Source: an uncultured Collinsella sp.
Lineage (GTDB): Bacteria > Actinomycetota > Coriobacteriia > Coriobacteriales > Coriobacteriaceae
DNA length: 22,023 bases
Reading direction: 5' to 3'
Assembly (NCBI GenBank): GCA_958407085.1
Contig: CATYHY010000008.1
Location: 1 to 22,023 of the forward strand
In this document: positions 14,810-21,537 of the stretch, in pieces
Layout: the number at the start of each line of letters is the position of its first letter
Numbering within the stretch: the stretch's first letter is position 1
Notes under the pieces: generated by a model
What the model was told of the DNA's origin: nothing
What the model saw: the letters and a program-made list of their open reading frames with translations, nothing else
The model's database searches: none
Position numbers and translations under genes: made by a program

Positions 14810-14837
14810 TTGGGTTCGTCGGTAGGTAAGGTATATA
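14810..14837 (+). promoter_or_regulatory. Alternative promoter candidate for the transporter operon
   Basis: TTGGGT (14810-14815) and TATATA (14832-14837) are 16 bp apart. Each hexamer is only a partial match. If used, transcription would start downstream of the nested inverted repeats, which would then act as DNA sites and not as RNA. Confidence 0.3.
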
Positions 14838-14853
14838 TCGTCCGCAAGTTGCG

Positions 14854-14877
14854 CGGGGGCAAGTCTAGGTGCTCCCG
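14854..14877 (+). other. Hairpin upstream of the binding-protein ribosome site
   Basis: CGGGGGCA and TGCTCCCG form an 8-bp stem (one G-U pair) with an 8-nt loop, ending 19 nt before AGGAG. The CTCC of its right arm is complementary to GGAG of the ribosome site, so a competing fold could hide the site. This is inference from pairing only. Confidence 0.35.
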
Positions 14878-14906
14878 GGTAAGATTCTCTATTGATAGGA
14901 GAAGAC

Positions 14907-16520
14907 ATGGCCATCATCAACAAGGGTATGTCCAGGCGTTCGTTCCTCGGCCTCACCGGCAGCGTCGCTGCTGTCGCAGGGCTTGGTCTCACCGGCTGCG
15001 GTGGCAGCTCTAACGACGAGGGTTCCGCTTCCGGTTCCACCGATTCCGCCAACCGTGGCGGCGGCGTGATCACCGCTGGTTCCGCTTACGCTCCGTCCAG
15101 CTTCGACCCCGCCAGCACCGGCTCCGCTGTGGGCCTGGGCGCTAACTGGCACGTCATCGAGGGTCTTTACGGCATCGATTACCACGACTACAGCACCTTC
15201 AACGAGCTTGCCACCGATGATCCCAAGTCCGTGGACGACACTACCTTCGAGGTCACCATCCGCAAGGGTGCCAAGTTCTCCGATGGTACCGAGGTCACTG
15301 CTGACGACGTCGTTGCCTCCTACACCGCTTGCGCTGCTTCCGCTACCTATGCTCCGTTCTTCCAGCCCTTCGAGTCCATCGAGGCCAAGGACGCCAGCAC
15401 CGTAACGGTCAAGACCAAGGTCCCCAACTTCTCCCTGCTCAAGGATCGTCTGGCCATCATCCGCGTTACCCCGGCTACCCAGGCCGAGGAGGATCGCGCC
15501 AAGCAGCCGATCGGTTCCGGCCCCTGGATGTACGACTCTATCTCCGATACCGAGATCACCCTGGTTCCCAACCCCGAGTACAACGGTGAGTATGCTGCCG
15601 AGGATAAGAAGATCCAGTACAGCATCCTGACCGACCCCACCGCTCGCGTTACCGCTCAGCAGGAGGGCTCCACGCTCGTTATGGAGCTCGTCACCGCTGA
15701 CGCCGTCGACCAGCTCGAGAGCGCTGGCTGCAAGATCGATAACGTTCAGGGTTTCGGCACCCGCTTCATCATGTTCAACGTCGCCAAGGAGCCTTGGAAC
15801 AACGTCAAGGTCCGTCAGGCCGTCATGTACGCGCTCGACACCGAGAAGATGATCACCAACACCTTCGCCGGCCTTGCCACCGCTGCCAGCTGCTACCTGC
15901 CCAAGAGCTTCACCAACTATCATGAGGCTTCCACGGTGTACAAGACCGACGCCAAGAAGGCCAAGAAGCTCATTGAAGAGTCTGGCATCACCCCGGGCGC
16001 TATCACCCTGCGCACTACCGACAACGAGCAGATCAAGGGCATGGCCGCCCAGGTCAAGAACGACCTCGACGCTCTCGGCTTCGATGTGACCATCCAGACC
16101 GATACCTCGCCGGCCACCTACGCTGCCATCGACGGCGGCGAGGCCTACGATATCCTTCTCGCTCCTGGCGATCCGTCCTGCTTCGGCGCCGACCCCGACC
16201 TGCTGCTCAACTGGTGGTACGGCGACAACGTCTGGATGCAGACCCGTTGCCCGTGGAAGGAGTCCGCTGAGTGGGAGAAGCTCCACGGTCTCATGGACGA
16301 GGCTCTTGCCGCCGAGGGCGACGAGCAGCAGAAGAAGTGGAACGAGTGCTTCGATATCATCGCTGACAACGCCGTTCTGTACCCCGTTGTCCACGTCAAG
16401 ACCGTCTCCGCTTCCTGGGACGATCCGTCCACCGCGCCCAACGGCGAGGCCCTCGATGGCTTCAAGGGCATCGGCACGACGAGCATGTCCTTCAGGGGCG
16501 TCGCGACCGTCAAGGCCTAA
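14907..16520 (+). CDS. Extracellular solute-binding protein, SBP_bac_5 family, Tat-type lipoprotein
   Basis: This is the ligand-capturing subunit of a Dpp/Opp-type ABC importer, anchored outside the membrane. The N-terminus has a twin-arginine motif, SRRSFLG (9-15), a hydrophobic stretch, and the lipobox LTGC with C31 as the likely lipidated residue. A serine/glycine-rich linker follows. Family hallmarks include TFEVTIRKGAKFSDGTEVTADDV near 112-134 and PIGSGPWMYD near 201-210. The length of 537 residues fits the family, whose members bind peptides, oligosaccharides, nickel-chelates or opines; the ligand here is unknown. The ATG at 14907 follows AGGAG at 5 nt; an ATG at 14925 would still keep the twin arginines. 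Codon use is strongly biased (AAG, TCC, ACC, AAC), which suggests high expression. A hairpin separates it from the permease gene. Confidence 0.92.
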   Translation: MAIINKGMSRRSFLGLTGSVAAVAGLGLTGCGGSSNDEGSASGSTDSANRGGGVITAGSAYAPSSFDPASTGSAVGLGANWHVIEGLYGIDYHDYSTFNELATDDPKSVDDTTFEVTIRKGAKFSDGTEVTADDVVASYTACAASATYAPFFQPFESIEAKDASTVTVKTKVPNFSLLKDRLAIIRVTPATQAEEDRAKQPIGSGPWMYDSISDTEITLVPNPEYNGEYAAEDKKIQYSILTDPTARVTAQQEGSTLVMELVTADAVDQLESAGCKIDNVQGFGTRFIMFNVAKEPWNNVKVRQAVMYALDTEKMITNTFAGLATAASCYLPKSFTNYHEASTVYKTDAKKAKKLIEESGITPGAITLRTTDNEQIKGMAAQVKNDLDALGFDVTIQTDTSPATYAAIDGGEAYDILLAPGDPSCFGADPDLLLNWWYGDNVWMQTRCPWKESAEWEKLHGLMDEALAAEGDEQQKKWNECFDIIADNAVLYPVVHVKTVSASWDDPSTAPNGEALDGFKGIGTTSMSFRGVATVKA

Positions 16521-16580
16521 GACTCGCTTGAGTCATATGTGGGGCGTCGGTCGTAAGGCAACGTCCTCATAGTTGAAACA

Positions 16581-16614
16581 AAGACCCGGGCGACCTCGAT
16601 GTCGCTCGGGTCTT
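16581..16614 (+). terminator. Hairpin between binding-protein and permease genes
   Basis: A 14-bp stem (16581-16594 with 16601-16614, one G-U pair) closes on CTCGAT. It lies 60 bp after the binding-protein stop and 61 bp before the permease start. There is no T-run after it, only the terminal TCTTG. It is probably a partial terminator or an mRNA-stabilising hairpin that sets the binding protein above the membrane subunits. Confidence 0.55.
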
Positions 16615-16675
16615 GTAATGAGTATCCATACTCATATACCAGTTGGTCCTACCGACAAAAGAAAGGGGAGAGAAC

Positions 16676-17632
16676 GTGAACAACTTTCTACGTTTGATTG
16701 GAAGGCGTCTCGTGGCGCTGCCGATCATGGCATTGGGCGTCACCGTCCTGGTGTTCTTCCTTATGTCGTTCTCCAAGACCGACCCCGCCTATACGGCGTT
16801 GGGTGACGGTGCCTCGCCCGAGGCGGTTGCCGAGTACCATGAGAAGTATGGTCTGGACGACCCCTGGCCCGTGCGCTACGTGCGCTACATGGGCGATCTG
16901 ATCCATGGTGACATGGGCACCTATGGTGCTGCTCGCAACTCCGTTGCCAAGCGCATCTCCACGGCCCTGCCCGTCACGATGCAGCTGACCTTTATCGGTC
17001 TTGCCATCGGTGCGGTCGTCTCGTTTTTGCTCGGCGTCATCGCGGCACTGTATCGCGATAAATGGCCGGACCAAGTGATCCGCGTCTTCTCCATCGCCGG
17101 CTTGGCAACCCCGTCGTTCTGGCTTGCCGTCCTGTTGATTCTGCTGTTCTCTTCCTACCTTAAGGTGCTTCCGGCGTCCGGTGCTCTACCTCACTTCACC
17201 ACCAACCCGGCTGGCTATCTGGGACGTATGATCATGCCCGCAATCGCTCTGGCATTCCCGCTGACAGGTCAGATGACTCGTATCGTGCGTACGGCCATGG
17301 TTGAGGAGCTCGATAAGGACTATGTCCGTATGGCTCGCGGCGCCGGCGTTCCCGAGAAGGTCGTCGTCGGCATCAACGTTTTGCGCAACGCGCTGATCAC
17401 CCCGGTCACCACCCTCGGTCTTAAGATCGGTTACCTTATGGGCGGTGCTGTCGTCATCGAGGTCATCTTCAACCTCCCCGGCATGGGTACTGCGATTCTG
17501 CAGGGCGTTCAGGGCAACGAGGCGAACCTGGTTCAGGGCGTCGTCATCGTCGTTGCTCTTGCCTTCATCATCATCAACATCGTGGTTGACATGCTCTACC
17601 TGCTCATCAACCCGCGCATCAGGACGGTGTAG
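16676..17632 (+). CDS. ABC transporter permease, DppB type
   Basis: This is the first transmembrane subunit of the importer. The 318-residue protein shows about six hydrophobic segments, beginning with PIMALGVTVLVFFLMSF near 12-30. The cytoplasmic EAA loop, ELDKDYVRMARGAGVP (about 212-227), contacts an ATPase subunit. The C-terminal FNLPGMGTAILQGV and the closing LLINPRIRTV are typical of DppB/OppB. The GTG at 16676 was chosen because GGGGAGAG stands right before it; an in-frame GTG at 16643 has no such site. The stop is 3 nt from the next gene's ATG. Confidence 0.94.
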   Translation: MNNFLRLIGRRLVALPIMALGVTVLVFFLMSFSKTDPAYTALGDGASPEAVAEYHEKYGLDDPWPVRYVRYMGDLIHGDMGTYGAARNSVAKRISTALPVTMQLTFIGLAIGAVVSFLLGVIAALYRDKWPDQVIRVFSIAGLATPSFWLAVLLILLFSSYLKVLPASGALPHFTTNPAGYLGRMIMPAIALAFPLTGQMTRIVRTAMVEELDKDYVRMARGAGVPEKVVVGINVLRNALITPVTTLGLKIGYLMGGAVVIEVIFNLPGMGTAILQGVQGNEANLVQGVVIVVALAFIIINIVVDMLYLLINPRIRTV

Positions 17633-17635
17633 ATT

Positions 17636-19651
17636 ATGGTAAAGATTCGAGAGAAGCAAACCGAGCAGCTCGAGAAAGCTGCCTCCAAGGGGCTCAAGCT
17701 CGGTGGCTGGAAGAAGATGACGCTGTCTTCTAAGATTGCCGCCGTCGTGCTGGTGCTGGTCGCCCTGACCGCGATTCTGGCGCCCCTTCTTGCCCCCTAT
17801 AGCCCGGTCGAGATCTTTACGGCTCGCCAGGCTCCCGGCAATGGATTTATCTTCGGTACCGACGATAAGGGCCGCGACATCCTGTCGCGTATGCTTTACG
17901 GTGGCCGTTACTCGCTGATCATCGGCTTCGGTGCTACTGCCATGGCCCTGGTCTGCGGCTCGATCGTGGGCGCCCTCGCGGCTGTTTCGCGCAAGTCCGT
18001 TTCCGAGGCGATCATGCGCATCCTGGACATCATCATGTCCATCCCGGGCATCGCCCTCGCTGCCGTCTTCGTCTCCATCCTGGGCAATTCCGTGCCGTCG
18101 ATCATCTTCGCCATCGGCTTTATGTATACTCCGCAGATTGCTCGTATCGTGCGCGCCAACATCGTGTCCGAGTACGGCGAGGACTATGTCCGCGCGGTCA
18201 TCGTTTCCGGCGCCAAGGCTCCGTGGATTTTGATCAAGCATGTTCTGCGTAACTGCATCGCCCCGATCATGGTCTTCACCGTTACCCTGGTCGCCGACGC
18301 CATCATCTTCGAGGCCTCGCTGACCTTCATCGGCGCTGGTATCCAGGAGCCCACCGCTACCTGGGGCAACATCCTCGCCGACGCCCGCGGCGGCGTGCTC
18401 GCCGGCCGTTGGTGGCAGGCACTGTTCCCGGGCCTGGCCATCATGATCACCTGCCTGGCGCTCAACATCCTCTCCGAGGGCATTACCGACGCCATGGCCG
18501 CTGCTCCCTCCGCCGCCCTGGATCCGACCGATTCCTCCAAGCGCCGCGAGGCCGACCTGCTGGTCTCCGACCCCGTTCGCGCCTACAAGGAGCAGGCTCA
18601 GTCCCTGTCCGCCCGCCTTGGCGCCCTGCGCGATGTCGAGCTCAAGCGTAACGACCGCCATGTGCCCGATGAGTCCGTTGAGCCGATCCTTTCGGTCCGC
18701 GATTTCTGCATCCAGTTTGAGCACCACGGTGACATCAACGTCGTCGACCATGTCAACTTTGATGTACGTCCTGGCCAGACCATGGGCCTGGTCGGTGAGT
18801 CCGGCTGCGGTAAGTCCATCACCACGCTGGCCATCATGGGTCTGACCGATGATGACGAGCACCTTTCCGGTGAGGTTCTCTGGGAGGGTCGCGACCTGCT
18901 CAAGATGAGCAAAAAAGAGTGGTTCGGCCTGCGCGGTACCGATATCGCCATGGTCTATCAGGACGCCCTGTCCTCGCTCAATCCCTCCATGCTCATTTCC
19001 GCCCAGATGAAGCAGCTCACCAAGCGTGGCGGCACCCGTAGCGCCGAGGAGCTCCTGGAGCTCGTGGGCCTCGACCCCAAGCGTACGCTCGAGAGCTATC
19101 CGCATGAGCTTTCCGGTGGTCAGCGTCAGCGCGTTCTGATCGCTATGGCCCTTACCCGCGACCCCAAGCTGGTCATCTGCGACGAGCCCACGACCGCTCT
19201 GGACGTTACCGTCCAGAAGCAGGTCATCAAGCTGCTCAACGACCTTCAGGCCAAGCTCGGCTTTGCCATGATCTTCGTTTCGCATGACCTGGCTCTGGTC
19301 GCCGAGGTTGCCCATAACATCACGGTTATGTACGCTGGCCAGGTTATCGAGCAGGCGCCCACCAAGGAGCTGCTCACCAACCCGATCCACGAGTACACTC
19401 GCGGTCTTCTGGGTTCCGTCCTGTCCATCGAGAGCGGTTCGGGCCGCCTGCACCAGGTGCCCGGCGCCGTTCCGAGCCCGCGCGATTTCCCCAAGGGCGA
19501 TCGCTTCGCGCCCCGCTCGAGCCATCCGCGCATTGGCCTGGACACCCGTCCGGTCTTCAAGCGCGTGCCCGGCACCGAGCACTTCTATTCCGAGCTCCCC
19601 GACGAGGTGCTCAAGGCAAATGGTTTGACCCCTCACGCGGAGGTGATGTAG
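17636..19651 (+). CDS. ABC transporter permease-ATPase fusion (DppC-DppD type)
   Basis: This is one 671-residue chain carrying the second permease and the first ATPase of the importer. Residues 1-295 are DppC-like: an N-terminal segment at about 30-52, FGTDDKGRDILSRMLYGGR, and an EAA loop at about 179-206 (EYGEDYVRAVIVSGAKAP). A charged linker (about 295-350) leads to the ATPase. There Walker A is GESGCGKS at 387-394, the signature LSGGQRQRV at 492-500, and Walker B has D516 and E517. The C-terminal segment that in OppD/DppD carries four cysteines is present (GDRFAPRSSHP from 621; SELP at 652-655), but the cysteines are D622, S628, L635 and S652. The reading frame is continuous, and permease/ATPase fusions of this type are known in actinobacteria. 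It is coupled to the preceding permease (3-nt gap). Confidence 0.93.
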   Translation: MVKIREKQTEQLEKAASKGLKLGGWKKMTLSSKIAAVVLVLVALTAILAPLLAPYSPVEIFTARQAPGNGFIFGTDDKGRDILSRMLYGGRYSLIIGFGATAMALVCGSIVGALAAVSRKSVSEAIMRILDIIMSIPGIALAAVFVSILGNSVPSIIFAIGFMYTPQIARIVRANIVSEYGEDYVRAVIVSGAKAPWILIKHVLRNCIAPIMVFTVTLVADAIIFEASLTFIGAGIQEPTATWGNILADARGGVLAGRWWQALFPGLAIMITCLALNILSEGITDAMAAAPSAALDPTDSSKRREADLLVSDPVRAYKEQAQSLSARLGALRDVELKRNDRHVPDESVEPILSVRDFCIQFEHHGDINVVDHVNFDVRPGQTMGLVGESGCGKSITTLAIMGLTDDDEHLSGEVLWEGRDLLKMSKKEWFGLRGTDIAMVYQDALSSLNPSMLISAQMKQLTKRGGTRSAEELLELVGLDPKRTLESYPHELSGGQRQRVLIAMALTRDPKLVICDEPTTALDVTVQKQVIKLLNDLQAKLGFAMIFVSHDLALVAEVAHNITVMYAGQVIEQAPTKELLTNPIHEYTRGLLGSVLSIESGSGRLHQVPGAVPSPRDFPKGDRFAPRSSHPRIGLDTRPVFKRVPGTEHFYSELPDEVLKANGLTPHAEVM

Positions 19652-20479
19652 ATGAGCGAGACCGCAGTCAACGGCGTCGAGCCGATCATCTTCCTTGATG
19701 ACGTCCACGTCACCTTTAGGACCCGTACCGGCTCGATTCTGCACCCCAACCTGGTTCACGCCGTCCAGGGTGTAACGATTAAGCTCATGCCCGGACAGAC
19801 CATCGGCATCGTCGGCGAGTCCGGTTGCGGAAAGTCCACCACCGCTAACGTCATGTGCGGCCTGCAGGCCCCCACGAGCGGCAAGGTCTACTTTAAGGGC
19901 AAGGACGTTACCAAGCGTACCGCCGAGGACCGTCGCCACATGGGCCGCGTCATCTCGGTCGTGTTCCAGAACCCAGCCACGGCGCTCAACCCCCGCATGG
20001 TCGTTCGCGAGCAACTGCTCGACCCCATGCGCGTCCACAACCTGGGTACCGAGGCCGAGCAGGAGAAGCGCGTCAAGGAGCTCTTGGAGCTCACCGGTCT
20101 GCCCAGCTCCGCCGCCGAGGTTCTTCCCGGCCAGCTTTCGGGCGGCCAGCGCCAGCGCGTCGCAATTGCCCGTGCCCTGTCGCTGAACCCCGATGCCATC
20201 ATCGCCGACGAGCCCACCTCGGCTCTGGACGTTTCGGTCCGCGCGCAGATTCTGAACCTGCTGACCGACCTTAAGAAGGAGCTCGGCCTGGCCATGGTCT
20301 TCATCAGCCATGACATCCAGACGGTCCGCTATATCTCTGACGACATCATCGTTATGAATGGCGGCAAGATCGTCGAGCAGGGCGAGGCCAAGCAGGTCTT
20401 CCAGCACCCTCAGGACCCCTACACCAAGATGCTGCTTGGCGCTGCGCCGTCGCTGCTGCATCCCAAGCTCGGCGAGTAG
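19652..20479 (+). CDS. ABC transporter ATP-binding protein, DppF type
   Basis: This is the second ATPase of the importer, working at the cytoplasmic face with the fused ATPase. Walker A is GESGCGKS at 55-62, the Q-loop glutamine is Q106, the signature LSGGQRQRV is at 162-170, Walker B ends in E187, and the switch histidine is H220. The length of 275 residues is shorter than OppF/DppF (about 320-330). The chain stops after YTKMLLGAAPSLLHPKLGE, so it lacks the C-terminal cysteine segment altogether. The ATG directly follows the TAG of the fusion gene, and the nearly perfect ribosome site GGAGGTGA lies inside that gene's end. A hairpin follows the stop and probably ends the transporter operon. 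Confidence 0.94.
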   Translation: MSETAVNGVEPIIFLDDVHVTFRTRTGSILHPNLVHAVQGVTIKLMPGQTIGIVGESGCGKSTTANVMCGLQAPTSGKVYFKGKDVTKRTAEDRRHMGRVISVVFQNPATALNPRMVVREQLLDPMRVHNLGTEAEQEKRVKELLELTGLPSSAAEVLPGQLSGGQRQRVAIARALSLNPDAIIADEPTSALDVSVRAQILNLLTDLKKELGLAMVFISHDIQTVRYISDDIIVMNGGKIVEQGEAKQVFQHPQDPYTKMLLGAAPSLLHPKLGE

Positions 20480-20495
20480 CCTCGCTTTCCCTCCC

Positions 20496-20523
20496 GTGCG
20501 CCCGGTTCCCTTACCGGGCGCAC
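20496..20523 (+). terminator. Hairpin after the DppF-type gene
   Basis: A perfect 11-bp stem, GTGCGCCCGGT with ACCGGGCGCAC, closes on a 6-nt loop 16 bp after the stop. It is followed by CTCCGTTGCG with no T-run. It probably weakens rather than abolishes read-through into the esterase genes. Confidence 0.55.
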
Positions 20524-20559
20524 CTCCGTTGCGATTTCGAAAGGCTGGGTTCACGAGCC

Positions 20560-21537
20560 ATGCCAAGTGCTCAGGAGCTACAACAGCAATTTGGTGAATA
20601 TCGAGGCGCTATGCCCCGTCCATCGGATTTCGATCTCTTTTGGAAGGACCGCATGGCCGAGGCCGACGCCGTCGAGCTCGACTACGCGATTGAGGCGGCT
20701 TCGGTTGCGGATTCCGCGACCTGTCGGTTTTTCGACCTCTGGTATACCGGCATGTGTGGCGCACGCCTGCATGCCAAGTGCCTTAAACCCGTCTCGGACG
20801 AGCCCGTGCCATTGGTACTTCAGTTCCATGGATATCCGGGTGCGAGCCGCAGCTGGTTTGAGCAGGCGTCGTTTGCTGGCATGGGCATGGCGCTCATTGC
20901 TCTCGATTGTCCTGGCCAAGGAGGCCCCTCCGAGGACATTGGTGGATTTGCGGGCACGACGGTCGCGGGCCATATCGTCGCCGGTATCGACGGCGATCCG
21001 GCCAACCTCTACTATGTCCGCCTGCATCAGGATATCCGCATTCTGTGCCGTATCGTTCGCGAGCTCGAGGGCATCGATCTTACCCGCGTGTATGTGAACG
21101 GCGCATCGCAGGGCGGCGGTTTGGGCATTGCGACCTGCGCGCTTAACAGCGAGCTTATCAATCGCGCCGCCATCCTCTATCCCTTCCTGTCGGACTTCCG
21201 CCTGGTTTGGGATCTGGACGCCGACGATATTGCCTACGAGGGCCTGCGCTATTGGTCGCGTTGGTTTGACGAGGACTCGACTCGTATCGAGGAAGCCTAT
21301 GCCAAGCTGGCGTACTTCGATTCCAAGAATTTTGCCCCCATGGTCAAGTGCCCCGTGCTGTTTGGCACGGGCACGGCCGATATCGTCTGTCCGCCGGCAA
21401 CGCAGTTTGCGGTGTACAACAACCTGTCCTGTGACAAGCGTCATGAGTTCTTTGAAGGCTTTGGCCACGAGGAGATTCAGGATTTTGACGATTTGATCAT
21501 TCCGTTTTTCTGTGAGGAAGGGGAGGCTCATGTCTAA
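20560..21537 (+). CDS. Acetylxylan esterase / cephalosporin-C deacetylase family (CE7)
   Basis: This is an alpha/beta-hydrolase of carbohydrate esterase family 7. The family removes acetyl groups from xylo-oligosaccharides and also from cephalosporin C. PRPSDFDLFWKDRMAEA near 19-35 is the family's N-terminal signature. The oxyanion region is LQFHGYPG near 88-95. The catalytic triad is S183 (NGASQGGG), D274 (GTGTADIVCPP) and H303 (EGFGHEE), at about the usual positions. The length of 325 residues is normal. No signal peptide is seen, so it should act in the cytoplasm on imported substrate. The ATG at 20560 fits the homology, but its nearest ribosome-like site (AAAGG) is unusually far away. It is 80 bp downstream of the transporter and overlaps the next gene by 8 bp. 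Confidence 0.92.
   Translation: MPSAQELQQQFGEYRGAMPRPSDFDLFWKDRMAEADAVELDYAIEAASVADSATCRFFDLWYTGMCGARLHAKCLKPVSDEPVPLVLQFHGYPGASRSWFEQASFAGMGMALIALDCPGQGGPSEDIGGFAGTTVAGHIVAGIDGDPANLYYVRLHQDIRILCRIVRELEGIDLTRVYVNGASQGGGLGIATCALNSELINRAAILYPFLSDFRLVWDLDADDIAYEGLRYWSRWFDEDSTRIEEAYAKLAYFDSKNFAPMVKCPVLFGTGTADIVCPPATQFAVYNNLSCDKRHEFFEGFGHEEIQDFDDLIIPFFCEEGEAHV

Larger units (their letters stand above)
14542..14906. other. 365-bp gene-free region between uvrC and the transporter
   Basis: No coding sequence with a ribosome site or recognisable homology is seen on either strand. The region is richer in A+T at its left end and holds a weak terminator for uvrC, two promoter candidates, nested inverted repeats (14707-14787) and a GC hairpin (14854-14877). 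It then gives the strong AGGAG ribosome site (14897-14901) of the binding-protein gene. It appears to be a regulated leader region. Confidence 0.6.

Noticed and set aside
14788..14906. T-box or other known riboswitch in the leader
   Set aside because: No conserved T-box sequence (GGGTGGNACCGCG-like) and no other riboswitch core that I can recall was found; only unclassified inverted repeats remain.
14889..16394. A 501-codon minus-strand open frame opposite the binding-protein gene
   Set aside because: The translation is a repetitive Gly/Val/Leu-rich product of the codon bias of the plus-strand gene, whose family motifs, signal peptide and ribosome site are clear.
17186..20566. A 1126-codon open frame on the minus strand opposite the transporter genes
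   Set aside because: It is the mirror of strongly biased codons in the permease-ATPase and ATPase genes. The translation is low-complexity, rich in Gly/Asp/His, without domains, and spans several real genes with clear motifs on the other strand.
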